A DNA stretch of 8,566 nt from Synergistales bacterium Syner_01 (GTDB lineage: Bacteria; Synergistota; Synergistia; Synergistales; Aminobacteriaceae), in contig LVBO01000394.1 of assembly GCA_001604435.1 (NCBI GenBank), forward strand, positions 1 through 8,566, written 5' to 3'. The position numbers were made by a program, and so were the translations under genes. A model generated the notes under the pieces. That model did no database searches, was not told where the DNA came from, and worked only from the letters and a program-made list of their open reading frames with translations. Shown here piece by piece: positions 1 through 6,582 of this stretch. Within the stretch, counting starts at the first letter, position 1; each line of letters starts with the position of its first letter.

Positions 1-961
1 CATCGCCGCCTCCGACTTCTACCCTCTCTACGCCGAACCGCCCCACCCGCTGCGCCGCAAAATGATCTCCTCCCCGCTTCCGGTAGGCGTCAAGGTCATC
101 GACGGCATGCTCACTCTGGGAACAGGGCAGCGCATCGGCATCTTCGCCGGCTCCGGAGTGGGAAAGAGCACGCTCCTCGCCATGATGGCGCGCTATACCG
201 AGGCCGACATCAACGTCATCGCTCTCGTCGGCGAACGAGGGAGAGAGGTCCGCGAGTTTCTCGACCGCGACCTTGGAGAAGAAGGAAAAAAGCGATCGGT
301 CCTCGTCATCGCGACGTCCGACCAACCACCGCTGATCCGCCTGAAAGCCGCTCTTACCGCCACGGCGATCGCCGAGTATTTCCGCGACTGCGGCAAGAAT
401 GTCCTCCTGATGATGGACTCGGTCACCCGCGTGGCGCGAGCCCAGCGCGAGGTCGGTTTGGCGGTCGGCGAACCCCCCACGACGCGGGGATACACGCCCT
501 CCGTCTTCGAGCTTCTTCCGCGTCTCCTCGAAAGGGCGGGCGCCGGCGAGAAGGGGAGCATCACGGGAGTCTACACGGTCCTCGTCGAAGGGGACGACAT
601 GAACGAGCCCGTCGCCGACACGGTTCGCGGCGTTCTCGACGGTCACGTCGTGCTCTCGCGAAAAATCGCCGCGAGGAACTTCTATCCTTCGGTGGACCTC
701 CTCGAGAGCGTCAGCCGAGTCATGCCCTCGATCATCGACGAAGAACACCTTCTGGCCGCCGGGCGGGTCCGCGAGTTGTTGGCGGTCTACGCCGAGGCGG
801 AAGACCTGATAAGCATCGGAGCGTACAAAAGCGGCAGCAACCCCAGGGTGGACTGGGCCATAGCGCATCTGCAGAAGGTCCGCGCCTTTCTCCGCCAATC
901 CGTGGGCGAGCATGTCCCGTTCGACGCCATGGCGGACGAATTGAAGAATCTCGTACCGTGA
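1..961 (+). CDS. fliI: Flagellar type III export ATPase FliI, 5'-truncated
   Basis: The reading frame is open from the first bases of the window, so the gene begins upstream; 319 residues are visible out of a usual 430-460. FliI is the cytoplasmic hexameric ATPase that, with FliH and FliJ, feeds subunits to the flagellar export gate. Seen in the sequence: the P-loop GSGVGKST (149-172), the GERGREVREF segment with the presumed catalytic Glu (codon at 233), the Walker B strand NVLLMMDSVTR with its Asp codon at 416, and the downstream QREVGLAVGEPPTTRGYTPS and EGDDMNEPVADTVRG blocks typical of FliI and F1-beta-like type III ATPases. The DSVTR and GYTPSVFELLPRLLERAG segments favour FliI over F-type ATP synthase beta or Rho. 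The C-terminal helical domain is complete. The ATG at 62 is internal, because homologous sequence continues upstream of it. The stop codon overlaps an ATG (TGATG). Confidence 0.97.
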   Translation, partial: IAASDFYPLYAEPPHPLRRKMISSPLPVGVKVIDGMLTLGTGQRIGIFAGSGVGKSTLLAMMARYTEADINVIALVGERGREVREFLDRDLGEEGKKRSVLVIATSDQPPLIRLKAALTATAIAEYFRDCGKNVLLMMDSVTRVARAQREVGLAVGEPPTTRGYTPSVFELLPRLLERAGAGEKGSITGVYTVLVEGDDMNEPVADTVRGVLDGHVVLSRKIAARNFYPSVDLLESVSRVMPSIIDEEHLLAAGRVRELLAVYAEAEDLISIGAYKSGSNPRVDWAIAHLQKVRAFLRQSVGEHVPFDAMADELKNLVP

Positions 962-1023
962 TGCCGCGGAAAATCAAGATGAATTGGTCGATTGCCGAAA
1001 CAAGAAGAGAGAAGGACGTATCC

Positions 1024-1029
1024 GGAGGT
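1024..1029 (+). promoter_or_regulatory. Ribosome binding site that sets the fliJ start
   Basis: GGAGGT lies four bases before the ATG at 1034. The same frame is open upstream to a TTG at 992, but that codon has no good ribosome site before it. This site therefore favours the ATG and a 151-residue FliJ. Confidence 0.6.
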
Positions 1030-1033
1030 CGCC

Positions 1034-1489
1034 ATGAAGGAAAAAGTGGATAGATTCGAACGAATACTGAAGACCAGGGTGAAGGGCCGGGAGGAGGAAC
1101 AGCTGCTTCTCGCAGGGCAAAAGAGCGAAGAGGAGCAGATAGTATCGCGGCTCGATACGCTCCGTTCGCAAAAAGAACGGGCTCTCGTGTCCTTCGGTAT
1201 GCAGCAGGGGACGCTGCTTTCCCCTCAGGAGATGTGGTTCCAGCGGAAATCGATCGACGTTATCGAAAAACATATCTGCGACGGCGACTCCTCCCTCTGC
1301 GATGTACGGCAGGAAATAGAAGCGACGGAGGGGCGCCTCGTGGAGAAGCATCGCGAGGTGCAAATAATGGAGAAGTATATTACCTCCATGGTGGAGGAGT
1401 GGCGGACGACGCTCCAGAAGAACGAACAGAACGAGATGGACGATATCGCCGGCATTCGTCACGGCGCCCGCGGGAGGAAGGCCCTATGA
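1034..1489 (+). CDS. fliJ: Flagellar export protein FliJ
   Basis: The gene encodes a 151-residue, highly charged protein that looks almost entirely alpha-helical, with Glu, Lys, Arg and Gln heptads throughout and no membrane segment. FliJ normally has about 145-155 residues and forms an antiparallel coiled coil that inserts into the FliI hexamer, resembling the gamma stalk of F1-ATPase. The N-terminus (MKEKVDRFERILKTRVKGRE) fits the family pattern of an aromatic residue followed by an L-K-x-R block near residues 8-15. The position directly after fliI is the strongest support, since coiled-coil sequence alone is not specific. The ATG at 1034 is chosen for its GGAGGT and for family length; TTG 992 would add 14 residues. 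The 3' end overlaps the next gene as ATGA, suggesting translational coupling. Confidence 0.88.
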   Translation: MKEKVDRFERILKTRVKGREEEQLLLAGQKSEEEQIVSRLDTLRSQKERALVSFGMQQGTLLSPQEMWFQRKSIDVIEKHICDGDSSLCDVRQEIEATEGRLVEKHREVQIMEKYITSMVEEWRTTLQKNEQNEMDDIAGIRHGARGRKAL

Positions 1490-2070
1490 GACCGAATCTC
1501 TCGGGTATCGTGCGCATTCAGGGGAGAATCGAGGAGATCGAACGCCGGATTCGCCCTAAGAAGGAGGTTCCGGAACCTCCGAAACATGAGCGTTTTGTGG
1601 ATGTGCTTGAACGCGAGGAAGCGAAAAAACCCCTCCCGGGCGCGGTGTCCGCCGGGGTGCGCATCCCCGAAGTCGCAGAGGGATGGGAAGCGCATATTTC
1701 ACGGCTTGCCGCCCGGTACGGCATCGACGAATCGCTGGTCAGGGCCGTCATTCGGATGGAATCGGGCGGAAAGGCGGACGCCGTGTCGCACAAAGGCGCC
1801 ATGGGGTTGATGCAGCTTATGCCGGGAACGGCGAAGATGCTCGGCGTGGACGATCCGTTCGATCCGGTGCAAAACCTGGAGGGGGGTATAAAATACCTCT
1901 CTCAACTGTCCGATAAATACGAAGGGGATCTTACGAAAACGCTTGCCGCCTACAATGCGGGACCCGGAAGGGTGGATGCCTACGGGGGGATTCCCCCCTT
2001 CGCCGAGACGCAGAAGTATGTGCGGAGCATTCTCGCTCTCTACGACCGCGATTCTGAAGGAGAGAACTGA
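1486..2070 (+). CDS. Flagellar-operon lytic transglycosylase (SLT family, no signal peptide)
   Basis: The 194-residue product has a C-terminal soluble-lytic-transglycosylase domain from about residue 68 to 190. Visible motifs are the catalytic Glu92 in IRMESGG, the GAMGLMQLMPGTA block (about 104-116) and AAYNAGPGRV (154-163), which are the family's signature elements. Such enzymes cleave the glycan strand of peptidoglycan to give 1,6-anhydro-muramyl ends. The N-terminal 65 residues are charged and Pro-rich, with no signal peptide, lipobox or membrane helix. Because the gene sits between fliJ and a flagellar collar-type gene, I infer that it clears peptidoglycan for the rod or hook, the job done by the FlgJ C-terminal domain in enterobacteria. 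The segment FVDVL (37-41) could act as a type III export signal. The start is the ATG inside the fliJ stop, preceded by GGAGG at 1473-1477. Confidence 0.92.
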   Translation: MRPNLSGIVRIQGRIEEIERRIRPKKEVPEPPKHERFVDVLEREEAKKPLPGAVSAGVRIPEVAEGWEAHISRLAARYGIDESLVRAVIRMESGGKADAVSHKGAMGLMQLMPGTAKMLGVDDPFDPVQNLEGGIKYLSQLSDKYEGDLTKTLAAYNAGPGRVDAYGGIPPFAETQKYVRSILALYDRDSEGEN

Positions 2071-2726
2071 TGCCTGAAGAAGAAATGGAGCTCGAGAGGG
2101 CGCCGGGCGAGGGAGCGCCTCCCCCGAAGAAGAAAAAGAAGAAAGGGAGCAAACTGGCGTTCCTTCTCCTGGTCCTTTTAATGGCGGCCGGAGTCGGCGC
2201 CGGACTTCATATCGCCGGGGCTTGGGACGCGCGGCCTCTTTTGTATGAAAACGTGCCGAGGATCCCGTGGATAGGACATGACATCGCCAGGCTGACGGGC
2301 ATTCCGCAGGAGTACACGCTTACCGTCGAGCAACGGCGCAGGCTTGAACTTCAGCGATGGAACGACCGACTCGACGAACAGGAGCGCACCCTTAGGGAGC
2401 GGGAGGCGGCCCTCGAAGCACTTTCCGCCGACCTCGAAGCGCGGAGCCTCGTCGTCGAAAAGAAGGAAGCAGAGTTTACGCTGAAGGAGACAAAACCGCC
2501 GGAGAGCCCCGAGGAGGAAAAAGCGTACGTCGACATGCTGATGCGGACGTACCAGGAAATATCGCCGAGGCGGGCGGCGCTGATCATCGAGCAGTTGCGC
2601 GAGGATCTGGCGGTAAAGATGCTCGCCGCGATGCCACAGGACGCGAGAGCGTCCATTTTGGGCCGCATGGAGGCGACCAGGGCGGCAAGGCTGACGGAGC
2701 GGCTGGCGGCCGGAGGGTCGCGATAA
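2070..2726 (+). CDS. MotE/FlbB-family flagellar membrane-anchored coiled-coil protein
   Basis: The 218-residue protein has a short acidic and Pro-rich N-terminus, a run of six lysines (20-25), and one hydrophobic helix (about 29-49). A linker follows, then a strong Arg/Glu-rich coiled coil (about 86-140), and a C-terminal helical repeat domain (about 150-214) containing ISPRRAALIIEQL and a second RAARLTERL-type helix. This last part resembles the MgtE N-terminal-like domain of MotE proteins. The lysines before the helix predict a cytoplasmic N-terminus and a periplasmic C-terminal part. In spirochaetes FlbB, encoded at the same position between fliJ and fliK, anchors the periplasmic collar around the motor; MotE in rhizobia is a periplasmic motility protein. 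Which role applies here is inference. The ATG overlaps the upstream stop as TGATG, with AAGGAG at 2057-2062. Confidence 0.8.
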   Translation: MPEEEMELERAPGEGAPPPKKKKKKGSKLAFLLLVLLMAAGVGAGLHIAGAWDARPLLYENVPRIPWIGHDIARLTGIPQEYTLTVEQRRRLELQRWNDRLDEQERTLREREAALEALSADLEARSLVVEKKEAEFTLKETKPPESPEEEKAYVDMLMRTYQEISPRRAALIIEQLREDLAVKMLAAMPQDARASILGRMEATRAARLTERLAAGGSR

Positions 2727-2747
2727 CGATTCGGGAGGTGCGGCTTC

Positions 2748-4502
2748 ATGTTTTCAGCCTTGTTTCCAGTGCAGAAAGATGTAACGACCGACGTCCTTCC
2801 CGCTGCGGAAACGCCGGGAAGCGCAAAAAACGGAGGCGAGGGCGAAAAGAACGATCGGTTCGCCCGGTTGCTCTTTGTTTCGCAGATGCGGAATGCACCC
2901 GCGAAAGAGCAGCAACAGCTCCAGAGTCTTCTTTTTGAACCCCGAATGCTGTCCACTCCGTCTTTTTTTACGGAATTCATGGCAAATGGCGTGCAGGAAG
3001 AAGGGGAAGTTTCGTCGTCTCCCGAGGAAGAGTTGCTTCAGTCCGAACTTGTCGGGGCTCTCGCCGCACCGCCCGTTCTTTCGCTTGAGCTGCCCGCAGG
3101 CGCGGCGGAAACTCTTGTTTTTGAAGAAGGAAGTTTGGTTTCCGGGGAAGAGGCTCCCTTCGGTTCTCCTCGGACCGATGGAGCCGAAATAAGCCTTTCT
3201 TTCGCCGGAGATGAAAGCGGCGCTGCACGCCCCGAAGGAAGCCATCCGGCTGGAAAGATGTTTGCATCGGCCGGAGAAGGGGCTTTCCCTCCAGATTTGC
3301 TTCGTCTGATGGAGTCGCCTTCGCAAACCGAAGAAAAACTCTCCGCTGTCGTACTTGAAAAGCAGCCTGCATCGAACCTCTTGTCTGCTCCCGATGCACC
3401 TTCCGGAGCGTCTTTATCACCTCGCTCGGGGGAGACCGATCCCAATGCTCCCGCAGCAAGACGGAATACGGCTGCTTTTGCCGCTGTCGCGCCCGCACCG
3501 GATCCAGTCGCTGAAGACAAGGCGGGCACGCCTTCCGCCTCTCATTTCTTCTCCCTTTCGATGACCGACAATGTCCGTCCCCGAAGGAACCTTGCGTTCG
3601 CGGGGTCGCTTTCGGCATCTGCTGAATCGGGTGACGGGGCGGCGACCGCAGCGTCCCGCGTTTCGAGCGCCTCATCGTTGCCGGGACGATCGGAAGCCGC
3701 CGGCGCACTGGCCGCCGCCGCGGATGCAGCAGTGTCGTCAAACGCGCCCCACCATGCGCTGAAAGCAGTCGCCGAATCGGAACTTTCGACCAACGACCTC
3801 CCCCGCGGACCCGAGGAAGAATTGAACCTCTTTCCCTCAGCCCGCTCGCTCTTTGGGACGAGCTCCGACGGAAGGCCGGCGCAGGCTTCGTCGCCTGCTC
3901 GTACACTGCCTGAGAAGAATTTATCTTTCAAAAAAGACGACGGAAAAGAAGATGTTGTATCAGCTTCGGCGAAGGAGAGCTCCGATACGGCGGCTTCATT
4001 CTCTGCGATCCGATCTTCCCAACAGCAGGGCGGGCGGCCGGTTGTTTTCGAGCGTTTTGCACAAATTCCGCTGCAAGGACAAAGCGGGGCGGCATTCGAA
4101 GACGGGGTGCAGCATGTCGTTCGCTTTCTGAAGGCTGAAGGGCGTCACGCGGCAAGCATCATCATCGACCCGCCCGCTCTTGGACGAGTGGATGTAGAAC
4201 TTGTAACCACCGCGAAAGGGGTCGAAGCATCCATTAAAGTTGCCACCGAGCAGATCCGACAACTTGTTCAGGATCATATCACGGTGTTGCGGAATCACCT
4301 TGAGCAGCAGGGTGTGCATCTCGGAGAATTCGTCGTGGATCTCAGGGACAATACCAAAGGCAATTCGGGGCGCAACGCGTTTTCCGGTGAGGGAAACGCC
4401 CGTCGCCGCACAATCTCCCCCGTCGAAACGGAGAAAACGGAAGACAGCATACCATCCTTCAGGATGGATCTGGAACACGGGCTCCTCACCTGGGTAGCCT
4501 AG
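2748..4502 (+). CDS. fliK: Flagellar hook-length control protein FliK
   Basis: The 584-residue protein has three visible parts. Residues 1-80 are mixed and could hold the export signal. Residues about 90-430 are low-complexity, rich in Ala, Ser, Pro and Glu and probably unfolded, as expected for a secreted molecular ruler. Residues about 450-533 form the conserved FliK C-terminal (Flg_hook) domain: IIIDPPALGRVDVEL begins at 471 and is followed by an HITVLRNHLEQQGVHLGEFVV segment, matching the family pattern L-x-P-x-x-LG-x-V and L-x-x-x-G-V. That domain meets FlhB and switches export from hook to filament subunits. The ATG has GGGAGGTG (2733-2740) seven bases upstream. The central part varies greatly in the family, so the call rests on the C-terminal domain and on the neighbouring flgD. 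Confidence 0.93.
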   Translation: MFSALFPVQKDVTTDVLPAAETPGSAKNGGEGEKNDRFARLLFVSQMRNAPAKEQQQLQSLLFEPRMLSTPSFFTEFMANGVQEEGEVSSSPEEELLQSELVGALAAPPVLSLELPAGAAETLVFEEGSLVSGEEAPFGSPRTDGAEISLSFAGDESGAARPEGSHPAGKMFASAGEGAFPPDLLRLMESPSQTEEKLSAVVLEKQPASNLLSAPDAPSGASLSPRSGETDPNAPAARRNTAAFAAVAPAPDPVAEDKAGTPSASHFFSLSMTDNVRPRRNLAFAGSLSASAESGDGAATAASRVSSASSLPGRSEAAGALAAAADAAVSSNAPHHALKAVAESELSTNDLPRGPEEELNLFPSARSLFGTSSDGRPAQASSPARTLPEKNLSFKKDDGKEDVVSASAKESSDTAASFSAIRSSQQQGGRPVVFERFAQIPLQGQSGAAFEDGVQHVVRFLKAEGRHAASIIIDPPALGRVDVELVTTAKGVEASIKVATEQIRQLVQDHITVLRNHLEQQGVHLGEFVVDLRDNTKGNSGRNAFSGEGNARRRTISPVETEKTEDSIPSFRMDLEHGLLTWVA

Positions 4503-4508
4503 GAGGTG
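4501..4508 (+). promoter_or_regulatory. Ribosome binding site of flgD, overlapping the fliK stop
   Basis: AGGAGGTG begins within the TAG of fliK and ends six bases before the ATG at 4515. A GTG inside this motif (4506) is in frame with flgD, but it is part of the ribosome site and unlikely to be the start. Ribosomes ending fliK cover this site, so the two genes are probably coupled. Confidence 0.75.
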
Positions 4509-4514
4509 GAAGAC

Positions 4515-4928
4515 ATGGCAGTGAGCAATGTAGCGGGAAGCTCTTCTTCAAGCACTGGCTCTGCGGCGACGACCGCGCTTCAGACTGCGGGAAACGATCT
4601 GGGAAAGGATGCGTTTTTGAAGATTCTCATCACTCAGTTGACACACCAGGATCCTCTGGATCCTCTGAAGGACAAGGACTTCATCGCGCAGATGGCCCAG
4701 TTCAGCACCCTTGAACAGATGACCAATATGAACAAGAGCATTGAGCAGATGGTGGCCTTGAACAAGGCGTCCGCGGTGAGCTACATCGGTCGCGTTATCG
4801 AATATAAAGGCGACGACGGTCTCCCTGCGTACTCGCAGGTAGGCTACGTCCGTTTCGAAAAAGGGAAAATCATCCTGAATACGCCGGACGGAGATGTGAA
4901 CCTGGAGGACGTTACATCGGTCGCGTAG
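4515..4928 (+). CDS. flgD: Flagellar hook-cap (hook assembly scaffold) protein FlgD, short form
   Basis: The 137-residue protein has a Ser/Thr-rich flexible N-terminus (1-25), followed by the family signature: GKDAFLKILITQLTHQDPLDP, then KDFIAQMAQFSTLEQM. FlgD forms the cap under which FlgE subunits assemble and is later replaced by the hook-filament junction proteins. Enterobacterial FlgD has about 230 residues with an extra Tudor/fibronectin-like C-terminal region; here only about 45 residues follow the helical core, as in the short FlgD of Bacillus (about 140 residues). FLKIL at 34-38 matches the F-x-x-x-hydrophobic export-gate motif at nearly the position I recall in Salmonella FlgD (FLTLL, about 36-40). 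There is only one FlgD gene here for two hook genes downstream. Confidence 0.96.
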   Translation: MAVSNVAGSSSSSTGSAATTALQTAGNDLGKDAFLKILITQLTHQDPLDPLKDKDFIAQMAQFSTLEQMTNMNKSIEQMVALNKASAVSYIGRVIEYKGDDGLPAYSQVGYVRFEKGKIILNTPDGDVNLEDVTSVA

Positions 4929-4968
4929 AGTGGACCGCGCAAGCCCACGGAAGGGCCGTCGAGCGATC

Positions 4969-4986
4969 GGAGCAAAGGATTGCCCC
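4969..4986 (+). promoter_or_regulatory. Leader hairpin with AGGA tetraloop upstream of the first flgE (possible CsrA site)
   Basis: The transcript can fold as GGAGCAA-AGGA-TTGCCCC: four pairs next to the loop, one A-C mismatch, then two more G-C pairs. The loop AGGA matches the RGGA loop of the CsrA consensus hairpin (stem ACA/UGU around RGGA). The hairpin ends 32 bases before the start codon. A second GGA lies in the ribosome site AAGGAGG (5005-5011), about 30 bases downstream. The same hairpin precedes the second flgE with a compensatory change. The structure is seen in the sequence; CsrA binding is inferred. Confidence 0.5.
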
Positions 4987-5018
4987 GTCTTCGGAAATGC
5001 TTATAAGGAGGAATCATC

Positions 5019-6359
5019 ATGCTTCGATCACTTATGTCGGGAGTATCGGGCGCGCGAGGTCATCAGACCTTCCTCGACGTCGTCGGAAACAATATCGCCA
5101 ACGTGAATACCGTAGGGTTCAAAAAATCCAACGTCAGATTCCAGGATTTGCTCTACCAGACCTCACGGGGCGCCATGCCCCCCGTGGAGGGAAGAGGCGG
5201 CGTCAACTCCCTCCAGGTCGGACTCGGAGTGCGGGTCGCCGCCATCGAGACAATACATACTCAGGGGAACATCAACTACACGGGATCCGATACGGACGTC
5301 GCCATCCAGGGGAACGGCTACTATGTGCTCGCGGACGGGGAGAATCGAATTTACACCCGCGCCGGCAACTTTACTCTTGACTCCCAGAACAAGATCGTTC
5401 AGGCGGGCACAGGGTACAGAGTGCAGGGGTACGAGATGACTCCCGACCCGACCGATCCGACGAAGTTCATCCAGGGAAGCTCGTTGAGCGATATCAGCAT
5501 CCCTCTTGGCGCGAAGATGGAGGCGAGAGCGACCACCAAGATCGGCTTCCGCTGCAACCTCGACAGCAGGGTCGAGCCCGTCGCGGAGGAGGAATGGAAC
5601 CCGTACGCTACCCCGCCCGTAGTTCCGGCGGAAGCGAGTTCCTACAGCACGACCACGGAGATCTACGACTCTTTGGGAAAAGCGCACGAACTGGAAGTTA
5701 CATGGGTGAGAACGGGAAACAAAGAGGATAACCAGTGGTCGTGGTACGCGCACATGCCGGATCTGAACGGCGGACAGGTCGTCGGAAGAGGACAGTTCTC
5801 GTTCGGCGACGACGGAAAAATCGTCACGACGCCGGATCCCAATACCTCGATCACCGTGAATTTCGGAGTGGAAGGGGCGGAAGATTCGACGATCCTGCTC
5901 GACTTTACCGGCGGCTCCTTCGACAAGGAGACGATCGAGGGCGTTACCCAGTACGCCTCTCCTTTCACCACCAAGGGGTACTTTCAGGACGGATGCAAGA
6001 TGGGAACTCTGGAAAAATTCGCCGTCGCCTACGACGGCACTGTGATGGGATCGTACAACAACGGTCAGAACGTACCCATGTACCGCCTCGCCCTTGCGAA
6101 CTTCGTCAACCCGGAGGGGTTGACGAAAGTGGGCGAGACGCATTTCCAAGAGAGTTCGAATTCCGGACTTGCACAGATAGGCATCCCCGGAGCGGACGGG
6201 AACGGGGTTCTCGTCGGCGGTGCGCTGGAACTGTCGAACATCGACCTGACCGAGGAGTTCACGCAGCTCATTCTCGCCCAGAGAGGTTTCCAGGCGAACG
6301 CGCGCGTCATCACCACAAGCGACCAAGTCCTCGAAGAACAGATCAACCTCAAGCGGTAG
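5019..6359 (+). CDS. flgE: Flagellar hook protein FlgE (first copy)
   Basis: The 446-residue product is the structural subunit of the hook, exported by the type III system and assembled under FlgD. The N-terminal rod/hook signature runs from MLRSLMSGVSG through VVGNNIANVNTVGFKK (to about residue 36). The central part carries the FlgE YDSLGKAHELEVTW block (about 216-229), and the C-terminus ends in the axial-protein motif FQANARVITTSDQVLEEQINLKR-like sequence. Length and the central block favour FlgE over FlgF or FlgG. Residues Lys166, Cys179 and Asn180 match the spacing of the lysinoalanine cross-link residues in spirochaete hooks; a second Cys lies at 326. AAGGAGG (5005-5011) is seven bases before the ATG. 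A 90-base leader separates the gene from flgD, unlike the tight spacing upstream, and a terminator follows. Confidence 0.97.
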   Translation: MLRSLMSGVSGARGHQTFLDVVGNNIANVNTVGFKKSNVRFQDLLYQTSRGAMPPVEGRGGVNSLQVGLGVRVAAIETIHTQGNINYTGSDTDVAIQGNGYYVLADGENRIYTRAGNFTLDSQNKIVQAGTGYRVQGYEMTPDPTDPTKFIQGSSLSDISIPLGAKMEARATTKIGFRCNLDSRVEPVAEEEWNPYATPPVVPAEASSYSTTTEIYDSLGKAHELEVTWVRTGNKEDNQWSWYAHMPDLNGGQVVGRGQFSFGDDGKIVTTPDPNTSITVNFGVEGAEDSTILLDFTGGSFDKETIEGVTQYASPFTTKGYFQDGCKMGTLEKFAVAYDGTVMGSYNNGQNVPMYRLALANFVNPEGLTKVGETHFQESSNSGLAQIGIPGADGNGVLVGGALELSNIDLTEEFTQLILAQRGFQANARVITTSDQVLEEQINLKR

Positions 6360-6374
6360 CGGAGGTTGATCGAA

Positions 6375-6413
6375 GCGCCCGCTTTCGTTATCAGCGGGCG
6401 CCTTTTTCTTTTT
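6375..6413 (+). terminator. Rho-independent terminator between the two hook genes
   Basis: A perfect nine-pair GC-rich stem, GCGCCCGCT (6375-6383) with AGCGGGCGC (6393-6401), encloses a nine-base loop and is followed by a T-rich tract (TTTTTCTTTTT, 6403-6413). It starts 15 bases after the flgE stop. It should end or attenuate transcription before the second hook gene. Confidence 0.88.
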
Positions 6414-6535
6414 CCGGTTTCGGCCGCCTTTGTTCTTTTTCCCGGTCCGCGCCGAAAACGCTTCAGAAGCCGAGTGGGACGACCGAAGAATAAAGAGAGT
6501 TCCAACGCCCCCACGGATGGACGGGCATAACTATC
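6414..6535 (+). other. Spacer after the terminator, no recognisable promoter
   Basis: This stretch precedes the second hook gene's leader hairpin. I looked for sigma-70, sigma-28 (TAAA, 15 bases, GCCGATAA) and sigma-54 (GG, 10 bases, GC) promoters and found none convincing; a TAAA at 6491 has no matching -10. The part from about 6510 (CCCACGGA) resembles the leader of the first flgE from 4944. The frame of the second flgE stays open upstream here, but lacks hook-protein sequence. Confidence 0.5.
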
Positions 6536-6553
6536 GAAGCAAGGGATTGCCTC
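6536..6553 (+). promoter_or_regulatory. Leader hairpin with GGGA tetraloop upstream of the second flgE (possible CsrA site)
   Basis: The transcript can fold as GAAGCAA-GGGA-TTGCCTC, with the same layout as the copy before the first flgE: four loop-proximal pairs, an A-C mismatch and two outer pairs. The G-C pair of the first copy (4970/4985) is an A-T pair here (6537/6552), so pairing is kept. The loop changes from AGGA to GGGA, both fitting RGGA. The hairpin ends 29 bases before the start codon, and a GGA-bearing ribosome site lies about 26 bases downstream of the loop GGA. Confidence 0.5.
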
Positions 6554-6567
6554 AACTTAAAACAAGC

Positions 6568-6576
6568 AAGGAGGAG
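6568..6576 (+). promoter_or_regulatory. Ribosome binding site that sets the second flgE start
   Basis: AAGGAGGAG lies six bases before the ATG at 6583, where translation gives MLRSLMSGVSG, identical to the start of the first hook protein. An in-frame ATG at 6430 would add 51 residues unlike any hook protein. Confidence 0.85.
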
Positions 6577-6582
6577 TACGCT

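Noticed and set aside
992..1033. TTG start for fliJ giving a 165-residue protein
   Set aside because: It has no good ribosome site, while the ATG at 1034 has GGAGGT and gives the usual FliJ length.
2116..2146. A-rich run in the MotE-like gene as a possible slippage site
   Set aside because: The lysine codons mix AAG and AAA, with no A-run longer than about five, and the frame is intact on both sides.
2977..3906. A 309-codon minus-strand frame inside fliK
   Set aside because: It is antisense to the low-complexity centre of fliK, is very rich in Arg and Pro, and shows no family feature.
4452..4467. Perfect six-pair hairpin CCATCC-TTCA-GGATGG near the end of fliK, 47 bases before flgD
   Set aside because: It lies within coding sequence, its GGA is in the stem rather than the loop, and no second copy or T-tract supports a regulatory role.
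5163..6326. A 387-codon open frame on the minus strand across the first flgE
   Set aside because: It lies wholly inside a confidently identified hook gene, has an Arg-, Asp- and Val-rich composition typical of antisense to GC-rich coding DNA, and has no recognisable domain.
6491..6518. Possible sigma-28 promoter (TAAA at 6491) before the second flgE
   Set aside because: Fifteen bases downstream the sequence is CCCACGGA-like rather than GCCGATAA; the match is too poor.
6430..6582. In-frame upstream extension of the second flgE from ATG 6430
   Set aside because: It has no ribosome site, and the added residues do not resemble hook proteins; MLRSLMSGVSG at 6583 matches the paralogue and follows AAGGAGGAG.
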